Shown in pieces: positions 33,386-42,359 of a DNA stretch of 64,000 nucleotides. Each line of letters opens with the position of its first letter. Position 1 is the stretch's first letter. The position numbers and the translations under genes are program-made. This DNA comes from Spirochaetota bacterium. GTDB taxonomy: Bacteria; Spirochaetota; Spirochaetia; Treponematales; Treponemataceae. The notes below the pieces were generated by a model. The model saw only the letters and a list, made by a program, of their open reading frames with translations. It ran no database searches and was not told the origin of the DNA. The DNA lies in contig JAEWSQ010000014.1 of the NCBI GenBank assembly GCA_023398165.1, positions 1 to 64,000 on the forward strand, written 5' to 3'.

Positions 33386-34537
33386 ATGAATTATGGAGAA
33401 GTTGTAAATTTTGTTAAATCTTTATATCCTGAATATAAAGAGACCGTACCATTACATGCCCCTGTTTTTTTCGGAAATGAAAAAAAATATATTAACGACT
33501 GTATAGATACAACATTTGTATCCAGTGTAGGAAAATATGTAGATAAATTTGAAGAACTTATAAAGGATTATACAAAGGCTGAATATGCTGTTGTATGTGT
33601 TAATGGAACTAATGCTCTTTTTTTAGGATTAAAAATTGCAGGTGTTGAACCTGGTGATGAAGTGATTACACAACCATTAACTTTTATAGCTACTGCGAAT
33701 GCAATTTCATATTGTAATGCAAATCCGATTTTTATTGATGTTGATGAAGAAACGATGGGACTTTCTCCAAAAGCATTAAAAGTTTGGCTCGAAGAAAATG
33801 CAATAATAAAAACAGGAAGATGTTATAATAAAAATACACAAAAAAGAATAAGTGCATGCGTACCTATGCATACATTTGGTCATCCGGTAAAAATTGATGA
33901 AATTCAGCAAATCTGCATGGAATGGAGTATTGAATTAGTAGAAGATGCAGCAGAAAGTTTAGGCAGCTTTTATAAAAATAAACATACTGGCCTTTATGGT
34001 AAAATTTCTATTTTAAGCTTTAATGGAAATAAAACCATAACAACAGGCGGCGGCGGAATGCTGTTGTTTAATAGTATTGAAACAGGTAAATATGCAAAAC
34101 ATATAACTACTCAGGCTAAAATCCCTCATAGGTGGGAATTTAAGCATGATGAAATAGGATATAATTATAGAATGCCGAATATTAATGCTGCTTTGGGCTG
34201 TGCACAAATGGAAAATATTGATAAAATGCTTAGTGGAAAAAGAAAAATTGCTAATGCATATAAGAATTTTTTTGGTAACTCAGAAATTCAATTTTTTGAT
34301 GAACCTGAGAATTGTAAATCCAATTTCTGGTTAAATGCTGTATTATTACCAAATAAAAAGGCTCAAATTGATTTTTTACAGTATACAAATGATAATAATA
34401 TTCAAACTAGACCTATTTGGGAATTGATGAACAAGTTACTAATGTTTAAAAATTGTCAAACAGGATCATTAATAAATGCAGAAATGTTTGCCGATCGTGT
34501 AGTTAATATTCCAAGTTCCTGCCCTCAAAAAATATGA
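33386..34537 (+). CDS. legC: LegC-type PLP aminotransferase
   Basis: A 383-aa DegT/DnrJ/EryC1-family enzyme. VPLHAPVFFGNEKKYINDCIDTTFVSSVGKYVD is close to the LegC group, with VEDAAESLGS and the PLP Lys in SFNGNKTITTGGGG. It aminates C4 of the 4-keto-6-deoxy-HexNAc from the preceding dehydratase. It overlaps the next gene by 4 bp. Among the DegT-type enzymes of this locus it is the only one with the normal catalytic Lys; the two E1 proteins have His. Confidence 0.88.
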   Translation: MNYGEVVNFVKSLYPEYKETVPLHAPVFFGNEKKYINDCIDTTFVSSVGKYVDKFEELIKDYTKAEYAVVCVNGTNALFLGLKIAGVEPGDEVITQPLTFIATANAISYCNANPIFIDVDEETMGLSPKALKVWLEENAIIKTGRCYNKNTQKRISACVPMHTFGHPVKIDEIQQICMEWSIELVEDAAESLGSFYKNKHTGLYGKISILSFNGNKTITTGGGGMLLFNSIETGKYAKHITTQAKIPHRWEFKHDEIGYNYRMPNINAALGCAQMENIDKMLSGKRKIANAYKNFFGNSEIQFFDEPENCKSNFWLNAVLLPNKKAQIDFLQYTNDNNIQTRPIWELMNKLLMFKNCQTGSLINAEMFADRVVNIPSSCPQKI

Positions 34538-35643
34538 AAAAGATTTGTATAATAACAGCTGCACGATCTGAATATGGATATTTAAAGTGGCTAATGTTAA
34601 ATATATTGAAAAATAGTAAGTTGGAGTTATCGACAATAATAACAGGCGGACATTTAAATATTGATCAAGGATATACAATAGATAAAATAATTGAAGATAA
34701 TATTCCTGTAAGTGAAATTGTAGATAGCAAAATTGATAATACCAATGAATATACTATATGTGAATCATTGGCAAGAATGCAGAGCGGCTTAACAAAAGCT
34801 TTGTATAGACTTAAGCCAGAATGTGTTGTTGTAGTTGGTGACAGATATGAGTTACTTTCAATTTGCTCAACAGTTTTTTTATTAGGAATTCCTATTGCGC
34901 ATATAGCAGGAGGTGATGTCACTGAAGGTGCTATTGATGATGCTATTAGGAATGCAGTAACAATGTTATCAAAGTATCACTTCCCTATTTCATCTGAATC
35001 AGCAAAAAATATTGCCAGGATGCGAAATTCTGGTGAGAACATTTTTACAGTTGGCAGCACATCACTGGATTTTTTTAATAAAGAACAATTACTCTCACGT
35101 AAACAGCTTTCACAAAAACTTGATCTAGAAGAGAATAAACAATGGTGTTTATGTACTTTTCATTCTGAAACAAAAAAAAGTATACAAGAAAATTTGGAAA
35201 CAGTAAGTGCTATTGTTTCGGTTTTATTAGACTTATCAGATTTTCAAATTATATTTACAAAAGCTAATACAGATCTTGGCGGTAAAGAAATAAATGAATA
35301 TTTAGAGTTAACATCACAGAAGTATACTGATAAATGCAAATTATTTTCATCTTTAGGACAATTAAATTATTTCAGTACTATGAAACAGGTAAAGTTAGTA
35401 ATAGGAAATTCAAGCAGCGGTATATTAGAAAGTCCTTTTTTAGCAATACCAACGGTTAATATAGGTGATAGACAAAAAGGAAGATACCAATGTGATAATA
35501 TTGTGCAGTCCGATTGTGACTATAATTCAATATTAAACTCAGTTCAAAAAGCAATAACAATGAAAATCAGCACAAATAATCTTCATTATTGGGGAAACGG
35601 TGATGCATCTGATAAAATTATGAGTATTCTTGAAAAACTATGA
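34534..35643 (+). CDS. legG: Hydrolysing UDP-GlcNAc 2-epimerase family (NeuC/LegG)
   Basis: A 369-aa protein: TAARSEYGYLKWLM at the start, VVVGDRYELLS, HIAGGDVTEGAIDDAIRNAVT, FHSETKKS, and GNSSSGILESPFLAIPTVNIGDRQKGR, all typical of hydrolysing 2-epimerases in NeuC/LegG. It releases the nucleotide and inverts C2 to give a free ManNAc-type 6-deoxy sugar. ATGA overlaps link it to legC and to the acetyltransferase gene, so it is translated as part of the nonulosonate block. Confidence 0.9.
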   Translation: MKKICIITAARSEYGYLKWLMLNILKNSKLELSTIITGGHLNIDQGYTIDKIIEDNIPVSEIVDSKIDNTNEYTICESLARMQSGLTKALYRLKPECVVVVGDRYELLSICSTVFLLGIPIAHIAGGDVTEGAIDDAIRNAVTMLSKYHFPISSESAKNIARMRNSGENIFTVGSTSLDFFNKEQLLSRKQLSQKLDLEENKQWCLCTFHSETKKSIQENLETVSAIVSVLLDLSDFQIIFTKANTDLGGKEINEYLELTSQKYTDKCKLFSSLGQLNYFSTMKQVKLVIGNSSSGILESPFLAIPTVNIGDRQKGRYQCDNIVQSDCDYNSILNSVQKAITMKISTNNLHYWGNGDASDKIMSILEKL

Positions 35644-36305
35644 AAAAACTGTACATATTAGGATCTTCAGGACACGCAAAAGTAATCTTAGATATTGCAC
35701 GCTCAATGAATATATATGAGAGTATCATGTTTTTAGATCCTTTGAAGAAAAAAGGAGAACTGATCAATGATTCTTTAGTATATGGCAATGAAGATGATGT
35801 TTTAAATATACATAGTCTCAATCTTGATCATGTTGATTTTTTTATTGGAATAGGAGATAACGCTCTTCGGGAAAAAATATATACAAATTTAATTAAAAAA
35901 AATAGAAATATTTTTTTTACTACATTGATTCATCCTTCTGCAATTATATCAAAATATTCTACAATTGGAAACGGATCTGTAATTATGCCTGGAGTAATAA
36001 TAAACACAAATTCAATAATAGGTAATTTTTCAATTATTAATACAAAAGCTGCGGTTGATCATGATTGTACTGTAGAAGATTTTTCAAGCTTGGCACCAGG
36101 TGTCACATTAGGAGGGAATGTTTCAATAGGGAAATTTTCATCAATAGGGCTTGGAGCAAATATAATTCATGGTATTAAAATAGGGAGTGAAGTTGTAGTT
36201 GGTGCAAACTCTCTTGTGATGAACGACCTGCATAATAATAAAGTATATTATGGATCACCCTGTAAGGAAGTACGTTCACGTAATCATGGAGATAAATATT
36301 TATGA
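35640..36305 (+). CDS. NeuD/PglD/LegH-type acetyltransferase
   Basis: A 221-aa protein with an N-terminal Rossmann-like domain (LYILGSSGHAKVILDIA) and a left-handed beta-helix of hexapeptide repeats (about 105-205), ending VVGANSLVMNDLHNNKVYYGSPCKEVR. PglD and LegH use acetyl-CoA to acetylate the C4 amine of the sugar made by LegC. The order C-G-H-I fits that role. Sialic-acid O-acetyltransferase (NeuD) has the same fold, so the acetylated position is inferred from neighbours. Confidence 0.85.
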   Translation: MKKLYILGSSGHAKVILDIARSMNIYESIMFLDPLKKKGELINDSLVYGNEDDVLNIHSLNLDHVDFFIGIGDNALREKIYTNLIKKNRNIFFTTLIHPSAIISKYSTIGNGSVIMPGVIINTNSIIGNFSIINTKAAVDHDCTVEDFSSLAPGVTLGGNVSIGKFSSIGLGANIIHGIKIGSEVVVGANSLVMNDLHNNKVYYGSPCKEVRSRNHGDKYL

Positions 36306-37327
36306 AAATTTTCAATAATAAGACTTATATTATTGCTGAAGCAGGTGTTAATCATAATGGGGATTTACAAATTGCATTGCAAATGGTAAAAGCTGCTAAA
36401 GGATGCGGAGCAGATTGTGTCAAATTTCAAACATTTAACACAGATTCACTTGTGACCAAGAAAGCAAGTAAAGCTGAATACCAGGTAATAAATACAGGAA
36501 ATACAGAATCACAATATGATATGCTTAAAAAACTTGAATTATCATATTGTGATTTTAGTAAAATTAAAGACTATTGTGATGAAATTGATATAGATTTTAT
36601 GTCTACACCTTTTGATGAAAATTCAGTTGAATTATTGGAGAAATTGCAGGTTAAAGGATATAAACTTTCTTCAGGCGACATTACAAATAAATCTTTGATT
36701 GAATATATTGCAAAAAAGAATAAACCGATTATTTTATCGACAGGTATGTGTGTTATACAGGAGATTGAGGAAGCAGTTGAATGGATAGAAAAAACAGGTA
36801 ATAAAGAAATATCATTATTACATTGTACATCGAATTATCCCACTTCGTTTGATGAAGTGAATATGAACTCGATGATTACACTAAAGAATAGGTTTTCATA
36901 TAGAATTGGGTATTCTGATCATACTGAAGGAATTATTATTCCAATTATGGCAGTATCACTCGGAGCAAAAATAATTGAAAAACATTTTACTTTAGATAGA
37001 AATATGGAAGGTCCAGATCATAAAGCATCTCTTAATCCTACTGAATTTAAAACTATGGTTGATTCAATCAGAAATATTGAAACGGCATTTGGTTCATATG
37101 TAAAACAACCCACTGATAATGAAAAGAAAACAATGCTGGCTGCGAGAAAAAGTATTGTGATTACAAAAGACTTGAAAAAAGGATATGTACTAAGAAAAGA
37201 AGATTTATGCATTAAAAGACCAGGTAATGGTGTTGCTCCTAAATACCTTGATCACTTTATTAACAAGAAAATTATGCATGATATGGAACAAGATTCTATA
37301 ATTAAGTTAACAGATATAGAGGAATAA
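36302..37327 (+). CDS. legI: NeuB/LegI-type nonulosonate synthase
   Basis: A 341-aa protein: the barrel starts YIIAEAGVNHNGDLQIAL with GADCVKFQTF, then GYSDHTEGI, EKHFTLDRNMEGPDHKASL, and a C-terminal SAF antifreeze-like domain (about 280-341). It condenses phosphoenolpyruvate with the free ManNAc-type sugar to give a nine-carbon acid; with LegB, C, G and H nearby the product is probably a legionaminic-type acid. A CMP-transferase is expected next but is not seen in the window. Confidence 0.93.
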   Translation: MKIFNNKTYIIAEAGVNHNGDLQIALQMVKAAKGCGADCVKFQTFNTDSLVTKKASKAEYQVINTGNTESQYDMLKKLELSYCDFSKIKDYCDEIDIDFMSTPFDENSVELLEKLQVKGYKLSSGDITNKSLIEYIAKKNKPIILSTGMCVIQEIEEAVEWIEKTGNKEISLLHCTSNYPTSFDEVNMNSMITLKNRFSYRIGYSDHTEGIIIPIMAVSLGAKIIEKHFTLDRNMEGPDHKASLNPTEFKTMVDSIRNIETAFGSYVKQPTDNEKKTMLAARKSIVITKDLKKGYVLRKEDLCIKRPGNGVAPKYLDHFINKKIMHDMEQDSIIKLTDIEE

Positions 37328-37330
37328 ATT

Positions 37331-37792
37331 ATGATTCATTGCAGTATAAAAGATCTCGACAAACTCAGGACCTATTCAGACTATATGAATATGGCTGTTG
37401 ATTATATCTTAAAAAATAACTTATATGACTTAAAAGACGGGAAGACAGAGATTGATGGTAATAAAATCTATATAAATAAAGTTTCTGTAGAACCAAAAAA
37501 TGCAGATGAATTATTTTATGAAATGCATGAAAAGTATATTGATATTCACATTGACTTGATTGGTGAAGAATCTTTAATGCTTTTAAATAGTTGTGAAACT
37601 GTCGAAAAAGAATTTGATAGCGAAAATGATTATTCTTTATTTAATTCACATGATTATGATGTAAAAATTAAATTAAAGAACTCATTTTGTGTTGTTTTTT
37701 ATCCAAAAGAAATACATAAAACCTGTATAAAACTGACTTCTGATAAAATTAGTAAATGTATAGTAAAAGTTCTTGATATAAAGGATAAATAA
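37331..37792 (+). CDS. YhcH/YjgK/YiaL-family (NanQ-like) protein
   Basis: A 153-aa cupin-like DUF386 protein. LFYEMHEKYIDIHIDLIGEESL and VVFYPKEIHKTC carry the family's conserved His, Glu and Asp residues, thought to bind metal. E. coli NanQ of this family speeds anomer conversion of N-acetylneuraminate. Being one gene after the nonulosonate synthase, it may handle the anomer or ring form of the new sugar acid. It is usually catabolic, so a biosynthetic setting is noteworthy. Confidence 0.82.
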   Translation: MIHCSIKDLDKLRTYSDYMNMAVDYILKNNLYDLKDGKTEIDGNKIYINKVSVEPKNADELFYEMHEKYIDIHIDLIGEESLMLLNSCETVEKEFDSENDYSLFNSHDYDVKIKLKNSFCVVFYPKEIHKTCIKLTSDKISKCIVKVLDIKDK

Positions 37793-37794
37793 GA

Positions 37795-38643
37795 ATGAAA
37801 AAAGTATTATTAACCGGTGGATCTGGTTTTATTGGACGAAATATTAAGGATATATTAAAAAGGGAATTTGATTTAAAAGTTCCAACCAGAAAAGAGTTGA
37901 ATCTCAATGATGAACTTTTAGTTAAAGAGTATTTAATAAATGAAAAGTTTGATGTAGTAATTCATTGTGCCAATCCTAATCCTGTTAAGAATTCAATAGA
38001 TGATCAAGCTAAGTTTCTGGAAGACAGCCTCAGATGTTTTATGAATCTTTATAAATATAAAGACTACTATGATAAATTGTTTTATTTAGGTTCAGGAGCG
38101 GAATACAATAAAGCAATGGATATAATTTCGGCTACTGAACAAGATGAATTTAGATCTATCCCGCTTGATGCTTATGGATTTGCAAAATATATTATGAATA
38201 CCATTACATTTTATGATGATAAGATTTGCAACATAAGAATATTTGCATGCTACGGTCCGACAGATCATGAATCTAAATTTATTACACATTGTATAAACTG
38301 CTGCTTAAAAAACGAAAATATTACTATAAGACAAAATTGTTACTTTGATTACATGCATGTTTATGATTTGGGGAAAATATTTGTTAGACTAATTAAGGAT
38401 TATCCAAATACTCATAGTTTGAATGTATGCAGCGGGAAAAGAATCAGTCTTGTTGAGATAGCGCAAACTGTTAAAACTATTATGAAAAGTAATAGTGAAA
38501 TTATTGTATTGAAAGATGGAATGAATAAAGAATATACTGGCAGTAATAAAAAGCTGCTAGATTTAATTGGAAATTACCAATATATTTCTCTTGATGAAGG
38601 AATAAAAATACAAATAGAGAGTCAAAAGGACAAAGTAATATGA
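37795..38643 (+). CDS. SDR-family nucleotide-sugar epimerase/reductase
   Basis: A 282-aa extended SDR. LLTGGSGFIGRNI binds NAD(P); the active-site Tyr and Lys lie in DAYGFAKYIMN. It is shorter than typical epimerases and its substrate is not readable. It overlaps the second ThDP enzyme as ATGA. A YerF-like reduction of a ketone created by that enzyme is one possible role; a 4-ketoreductase is another. Both are inference. Confidence 0.78.
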   Translation: MKKVLLTGGSGFIGRNIKDILKREFDLKVPTRKELNLNDELLVKEYLINEKFDVVIHCANPNPVKNSIDDQAKFLEDSLRCFMNLYKYKDYYDKLFYLGSGAEYNKAMDIISATEQDEFRSIPLDAYGFAKYIMNTITFYDDKICNIRIFACYGPTDHESKFITHCINCCLKNENITIRQNCYFDYMHVYDLGKIFVRLIKDYPNTHSLNVCSGKRISLVEIAQTVKTIMKSNSEIIVLKDGMNKEYTGSNKKLLDLIGNYQYISLDEGIKIQIESQKDKVI

Positions 38644-40424
38644 AAAGAAGAGTTGCTGATATTATTATGGATATTCTTGCTCAAAACAGAATAACACAAT
38701 GCTTTGCTGTTGTCGGCGGTGGTGCAATGCATTTAAATAATGCACTGGCATTGAATGATAATATAAATAAAGTATTTAATCATCATGAGCAAGCTTGTGC
38801 TATGGCTGCAGAAGCATATGCACGCTATTCCGGCAAGATGGCTTTTGTTTGTGTTACAAGCGGTCCCGGCGCAACTAATGCCATAACAGGAGTAATGGGA
38901 TGCTGGCAGGATAGCTTACCGATGCTGGTTCTTTCCGGACAAGTAAGATACGAAATTTCTGTAGAGAAAAGCGGTCTTGATCTACGGTATCGGGGAATGC
39001 AGGAATTTGAAATTATCAAATCTGTAAAAAATATGACAAAATATGCTGTAATGATTACAGATCCTCTTTCTATTAAAAGAGAGTTATTAAAAGCCATTGA
39101 TATTGCAACTTCAGGAAGAAAAGGTCCTGTTTGGTTAGATATTCCATTAGATATTCAAAGTGCTCAAGTAGAAGAAGAGGATTTATATGCCCCTGAACAA
39201 GAAATAATTGAAAAGAAAGCAACTTCTGATGATATTGATTTTATAATTAACAAGCTTTCCAGTGCAAAGAGACCTTGTTTACTTGCCGGTAATGGCATTG
39301 CAAATAGTAATACTATAGCGGAATTTAGAGATTTTGCTGAGAAATTAAATATTCCCGTTATATCAGCATGTATTGCTGCAGATGCCATGTATAGAGACTA
39401 TCCAAAATATTATGGACTTTCAGGTTCCATCGGTCCCCGCCCTGGAAATTATATTGTGCAGAATGCTGATGTTATTCTATCTCTTGGTTCGAGCCTTGGA
39501 TTTAAAATGACAGGTTTTGCACAGGAGAAATTTGCTCCTCATGCATATATAATATCAGTTGATATTGATGAGAATGAAATGAAGAAACCCGGCTTAAAAA
39601 TTCATAAACATATTCAAAGTGAATTACATTGTTTCTTTAAAACTTTTAAAAATTATAAAGGGAATGTATCCGTTCCAACAGATATAAACTGGATAAAATA
39701 TTGTAATGATTTGAAAGAAAGATTTTCTCCTTTCGATCCTGCAAAAGATGTAACTACAGATGAACGCGTTTGTTCGTATAAATTTTGGGAAGTATATGAA
39801 CAATATGAACCATCAGATAGTATTTCTGTATTAGGAAATAATACTGCAAATAGTGCAAAGCTTCAAATAGGTATTAAACAAAAAGATCAAAGGATTATTG
39901 CTAATAATAACTGCGGTTCTATGGGTGCTGATTTACCTGAAGCTGTTGGTGCAGCGATAGTATCCGGCAAAGAAGTTATATGTCTGACTGGTGATGGAAG
40001 TATAATGATGAATCTTCAAGAATTACAGACAATTAAGCAGTATAATTTACCTGTTAAAGTTGTTGTTTTTTCAAATGACGGATATAACGCAATACGCCAA
40101 ACAAGCAAAAACTTCTTTAATGGTAAGTATATTGGCTGTACAGCTGATACCGGGATTAGTTTTCCCAGTTTTGAAAGAATAGCATTTGCATTTGATTATC
40201 CATATTATCAATGTAAAAATAATGCTGAGCTTGAATCGTCTATGAAATGGCTTTTTTCTCAGAAAGGTTGTGCACTTTTAGAAGTGTTGCAAAGATTGGA
40301 TGATCCTGTAAATCCTAAACTCATGTCGAGAATTAATGAAGATGGATCCTTCTCTACCCCATCACTTGAAGACATGGCACCTTTTCTTCCAAAAGAAGAA
40401 CATGATAAATTAATGTTCTGGTAA
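38640..40424 (+). CDS. Second ThDP-dependent acetolactate-synthase-like enzyme
   Basis: A 594-aa protein with catalytic Glu50 (NHHEQACAMAAEAYARYSG), TSGPGATNAITGVMGCWQDS, and ThDP motif GDGSIMMNLQELQTIKQYN. The C-terminus (TPSLEDMAPFLPKEEHDKL) has a counterpart in the first ThDP enzyme (NKALYDMMPYMNENDIKRI), so both belong to one subfamily common in polysaccharide loci. It lies between an SDR and two Gfo/Idh proteins and may extend a keto sugar with an acetyl unit. Its donor and acceptor are unknown. Confidence 0.8.
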   Translation: MKRRVADIIMDILAQNRITQCFAVVGGGAMHLNNALALNDNINKVFNHHEQACAMAAEAYARYSGKMAFVCVTSGPGATNAITGVMGCWQDSLPMLVLSGQVRYEISVEKSGLDLRYRGMQEFEIIKSVKNMTKYAVMITDPLSIKRELLKAIDIATSGRKGPVWLDIPLDIQSAQVEEEDLYAPEQEIIEKKATSDDIDFIINKLSSAKRPCLLAGNGIANSNTIAEFRDFAEKLNIPVISACIAADAMYRDYPKYYGLSGSIGPRPGNYIVQNADVILSLGSSLGFKMTGFAQEKFAPHAYIISVDIDENEMKKPGLKIHKHIQSELHCFFKTFKNYKGNVSVPTDINWIKYCNDLKERFSPFDPAKDVTTDERVCSYKFWEVYEQYEPSDSISVLGNNTANSAKLQIGIKQKDQRIIANNNCGSMGADLPEAVGAAIVSGKEVICLTGDGSIMMNLQELQTIKQYNLPVKVVVFSNDGYNAIRQTSKNFFNGKYIGCTADTGISFPSFERIAFAFDYPYYQCKNNAELESSMKWLFSQKGCALLEVLQRLDDPVNPKLMSRINEDGSFSTPSLEDMAPFLPKEEHDKLMFW

Positions 40425-40454
40425 AATAAATAATAGGCAATAGAGAGAAGTTAA

Positions 40455-41432
40455 ATGGATATTTTAGTTATCGGATTAGGATCAATGGGAAAGCGAAGAA
40501 TTCGCTTAATTAAACAGTATGATTCCTCTATCAAAATATTCGGGTGTGACTCAAGACTTGATAGAAGATCTGAGGTTAAAGATCTTTTTGAGGTACAATC
40601 CTTTGAATCTATAGAAGCAGCTGTAAAAACTGAAAAAATTGATTGTGCTTTCATCTGTACTTCCCCGCTTTCTCATTCAGGTATTATAAAAGACTTAATT
40701 CACTATAAAATTCATACTTTTTCTGAATTGAATTTAGTAAGTGATGGATACTCTGCATGTATTGAAATAGAAAAAAAAATGGATCCAATTTTATTTCTAT
40801 CATCAACTTTAGTTTATAGAAAGGATTTACAGGCAATTAAAACAATTATAACGAATAAAAAAGCTAATTATATTTATCATTCCGGTCAATACCTTCCTGA
40901 TTGGCATCCATGGGAGAAAATAGAAAATTATTTTGTTACCGATAAACGCAGCAATGGATGCAGAGAAATTTTTGGAATAGAATTACCATGGCTGATTAAA
41001 ACATTTGGAAAAATAAAAAATGTATATTCTTTGCATAATAATATTACCGATTTAAGTATAAATTTCCCTGATTCATATGCCGTAATACTCGAGCATGAAA
41101 CAGGTACAATTGGTCAATTAACTGTTGATATAGTTTCACGTAAAGCTACACGTCATCTGGAAGTTATCACAGAAGGTAATCATATATTCTGGGATGGGAC
41201 ACCGGACTCTCTAAATTTATATAATCCAGAAAGCAAACAATTAGAACAAATACAAACATATAACAATATAACAAAAGATAAAAATTATTGTTCCAACATA
41301 ATTGAGAATGCATACATGGACGAGATTGCTGCCTTTTTTAATGCAGTTTACAACAATGATTTTTCAGAATTCTATCACTCCTATCAGAATGATCTAGAAG
41401 TTTTATCAATAATTGATAAAATAGAGGCTTAA
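40455..41432 (+). CDS. Gfo/Idh/MocA-family protein lacking usual catalytic residues
   Basis: A 325-aa protein: MDILVIGLGSMGKRRIRLIK binds NAD(P), and CTSPLSHSGIIKDLIHY follows. The conserved EKP that supplies the catalytic Lys is replaced by ELN (91-93), and the usual Gly-rich D...H segment reads NGCREIFGIEL without His. YLPDWHP is shared with its neighbour at 41434, so the two are paralogues. It may bind a nucleotide sugar without classic dehydrogenase chemistry, or pair with the intact neighbour. Confidence 0.78.
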   Translation: MDILVIGLGSMGKRRIRLIKQYDSSIKIFGCDSRLDRRSEVKDLFEVQSFESIEAAVKTEKIDCAFICTSPLSHSGIIKDLIHYKIHTFSELNLVSDGYSACIEIEKKMDPILFLSSTLVYRKDLQAIKTIITNKKANYIYHSGQYLPDWHPWEKIENYFVTDKRSNGCREIFGIELPWLIKTFGKIKNVYSLHNNITDLSINFPDSYAVILEHETGTIGQLTVDIVSRKATRHLEVITEGNHIFWDGTPDSLNLYNPESKQLEQIQTYNNITKDKNYCSNIIENAYMDEIAAFFNAVYNNDFSEFYHSYQNDLEVLSIIDKIEA

Positions 41433-41433
41433 A

Positions 41434-42351
41434 ATGAAGATTTGTGTTGTAGGCTGTGGTTCAATAGGTTCTAAACATATTAGAAATATAAGTTTGGTAA
41501 TGAATAAGAGAAATATTTCTTATTCAATAGATGTATTCAGAGAAACAAGAACAGAGTTATCTGAAGATATTAAAAAATTAGTATCAAAAGAGTATTATGA
41601 TATTAATGAATTAAAAAAATATGACATAGTATTTATAACAAACCCTACTTCTAAACATCTTCAGACTTTAGAAAAATTTTCTTCAATGACTTCATGTTTT
41701 TTTATTGAAAAACCAGTTTTCAGTAATTCTAAATCTATAGATAATATTAAATTAAATAAAGATAAAAAATACTATGTTGCCTGCCCCCTTCGCTATATAC
41801 AGGTAATTGATGATGTAAAGAAAATAATTCAAAATGAAAATGTAGTAAGTGCAAGAGCAATAAGTTCATCATATTTACCAAACTGGAGACCGGGGAAGGA
41901 TTATAGAAAACTGTATTCGGCTAGTAAGGAGCAAGGCGGGGGGGTAAGAACCGATTTAATTCATGAATGGGATTATTTGACCTATTTATTTGGATTCCCG
42001 GAAGAAATTTTTTCCTTATCTGGAAAGTATTCAAATCTTGAAATTGATACTGAAGATATAGCCATATATATGGCAAAATATAAAAAAATGCTGCTTGAAC
42101 TTCATTTGGACTATTGCGGTAAAAAAACAAAAAGAATTCTGGAATTAATTACGAATAATCATAATTATACGGTTGATATTCAAAATAATATTTTATATCA
42201 AGATGATGATATATTATACAAATATGATAATGATTTAAATCACAAATATATTAGTGAAATGGAATATTTTTTTGATGTTTATGATGGGAAAAAAGAAAAT
42301 TTTAACAGTATAGATCATGCTGTTGACGTTTTAAAAATTACTGAGAAATAA
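41434..42351 (+). CDS. Gfo/Idh/MocA-family oxidoreductase
   Basis: A 305-aa protein with ICVVGCGSIGSKHIRNIS for NAD(P), FIEKPVFSNS (EKP at 92-94) and GGGVRTDLIHEWDYL, which together give the catalytic Lys, Asp and His of the family. It oxidises or reduces a sugar hydroxyl or ketone; the substrate is unknown. It starts two bases after the previous gene and is followed nine bases on by the CBS-nucleotidyltransferase, an order reminiscent of ptm genes in Campylobacter flagellin glycosylation. Confidence 0.83.
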   Translation: MKICVVGCGSIGSKHIRNISLVMNKRNISYSIDVFRETRTELSEDIKKLVSKEYYDINELKKYDIVFITNPTSKHLQTLEKFSSMTSCFFIEKPVFSNSKSIDNIKLNKDKKYYVACPLRYIQVIDDVKKIIQNENVVSARAISSSYLPNWRPGKDYRKLYSASKEQGGGVRTDLIHEWDYLTYLFGFPEEIFSLSGKYSNLEIDTEDIAIYMAKYKKMLLELHLDYCGKKTKRILELITNNHNYTVDIQNNILYQDDDILYKYDNDLNHKYISEMEYFFDVYDGKKENFNSIDHAVDVLKITEK

Positions 42352-42359
42352 GAGGCTCT

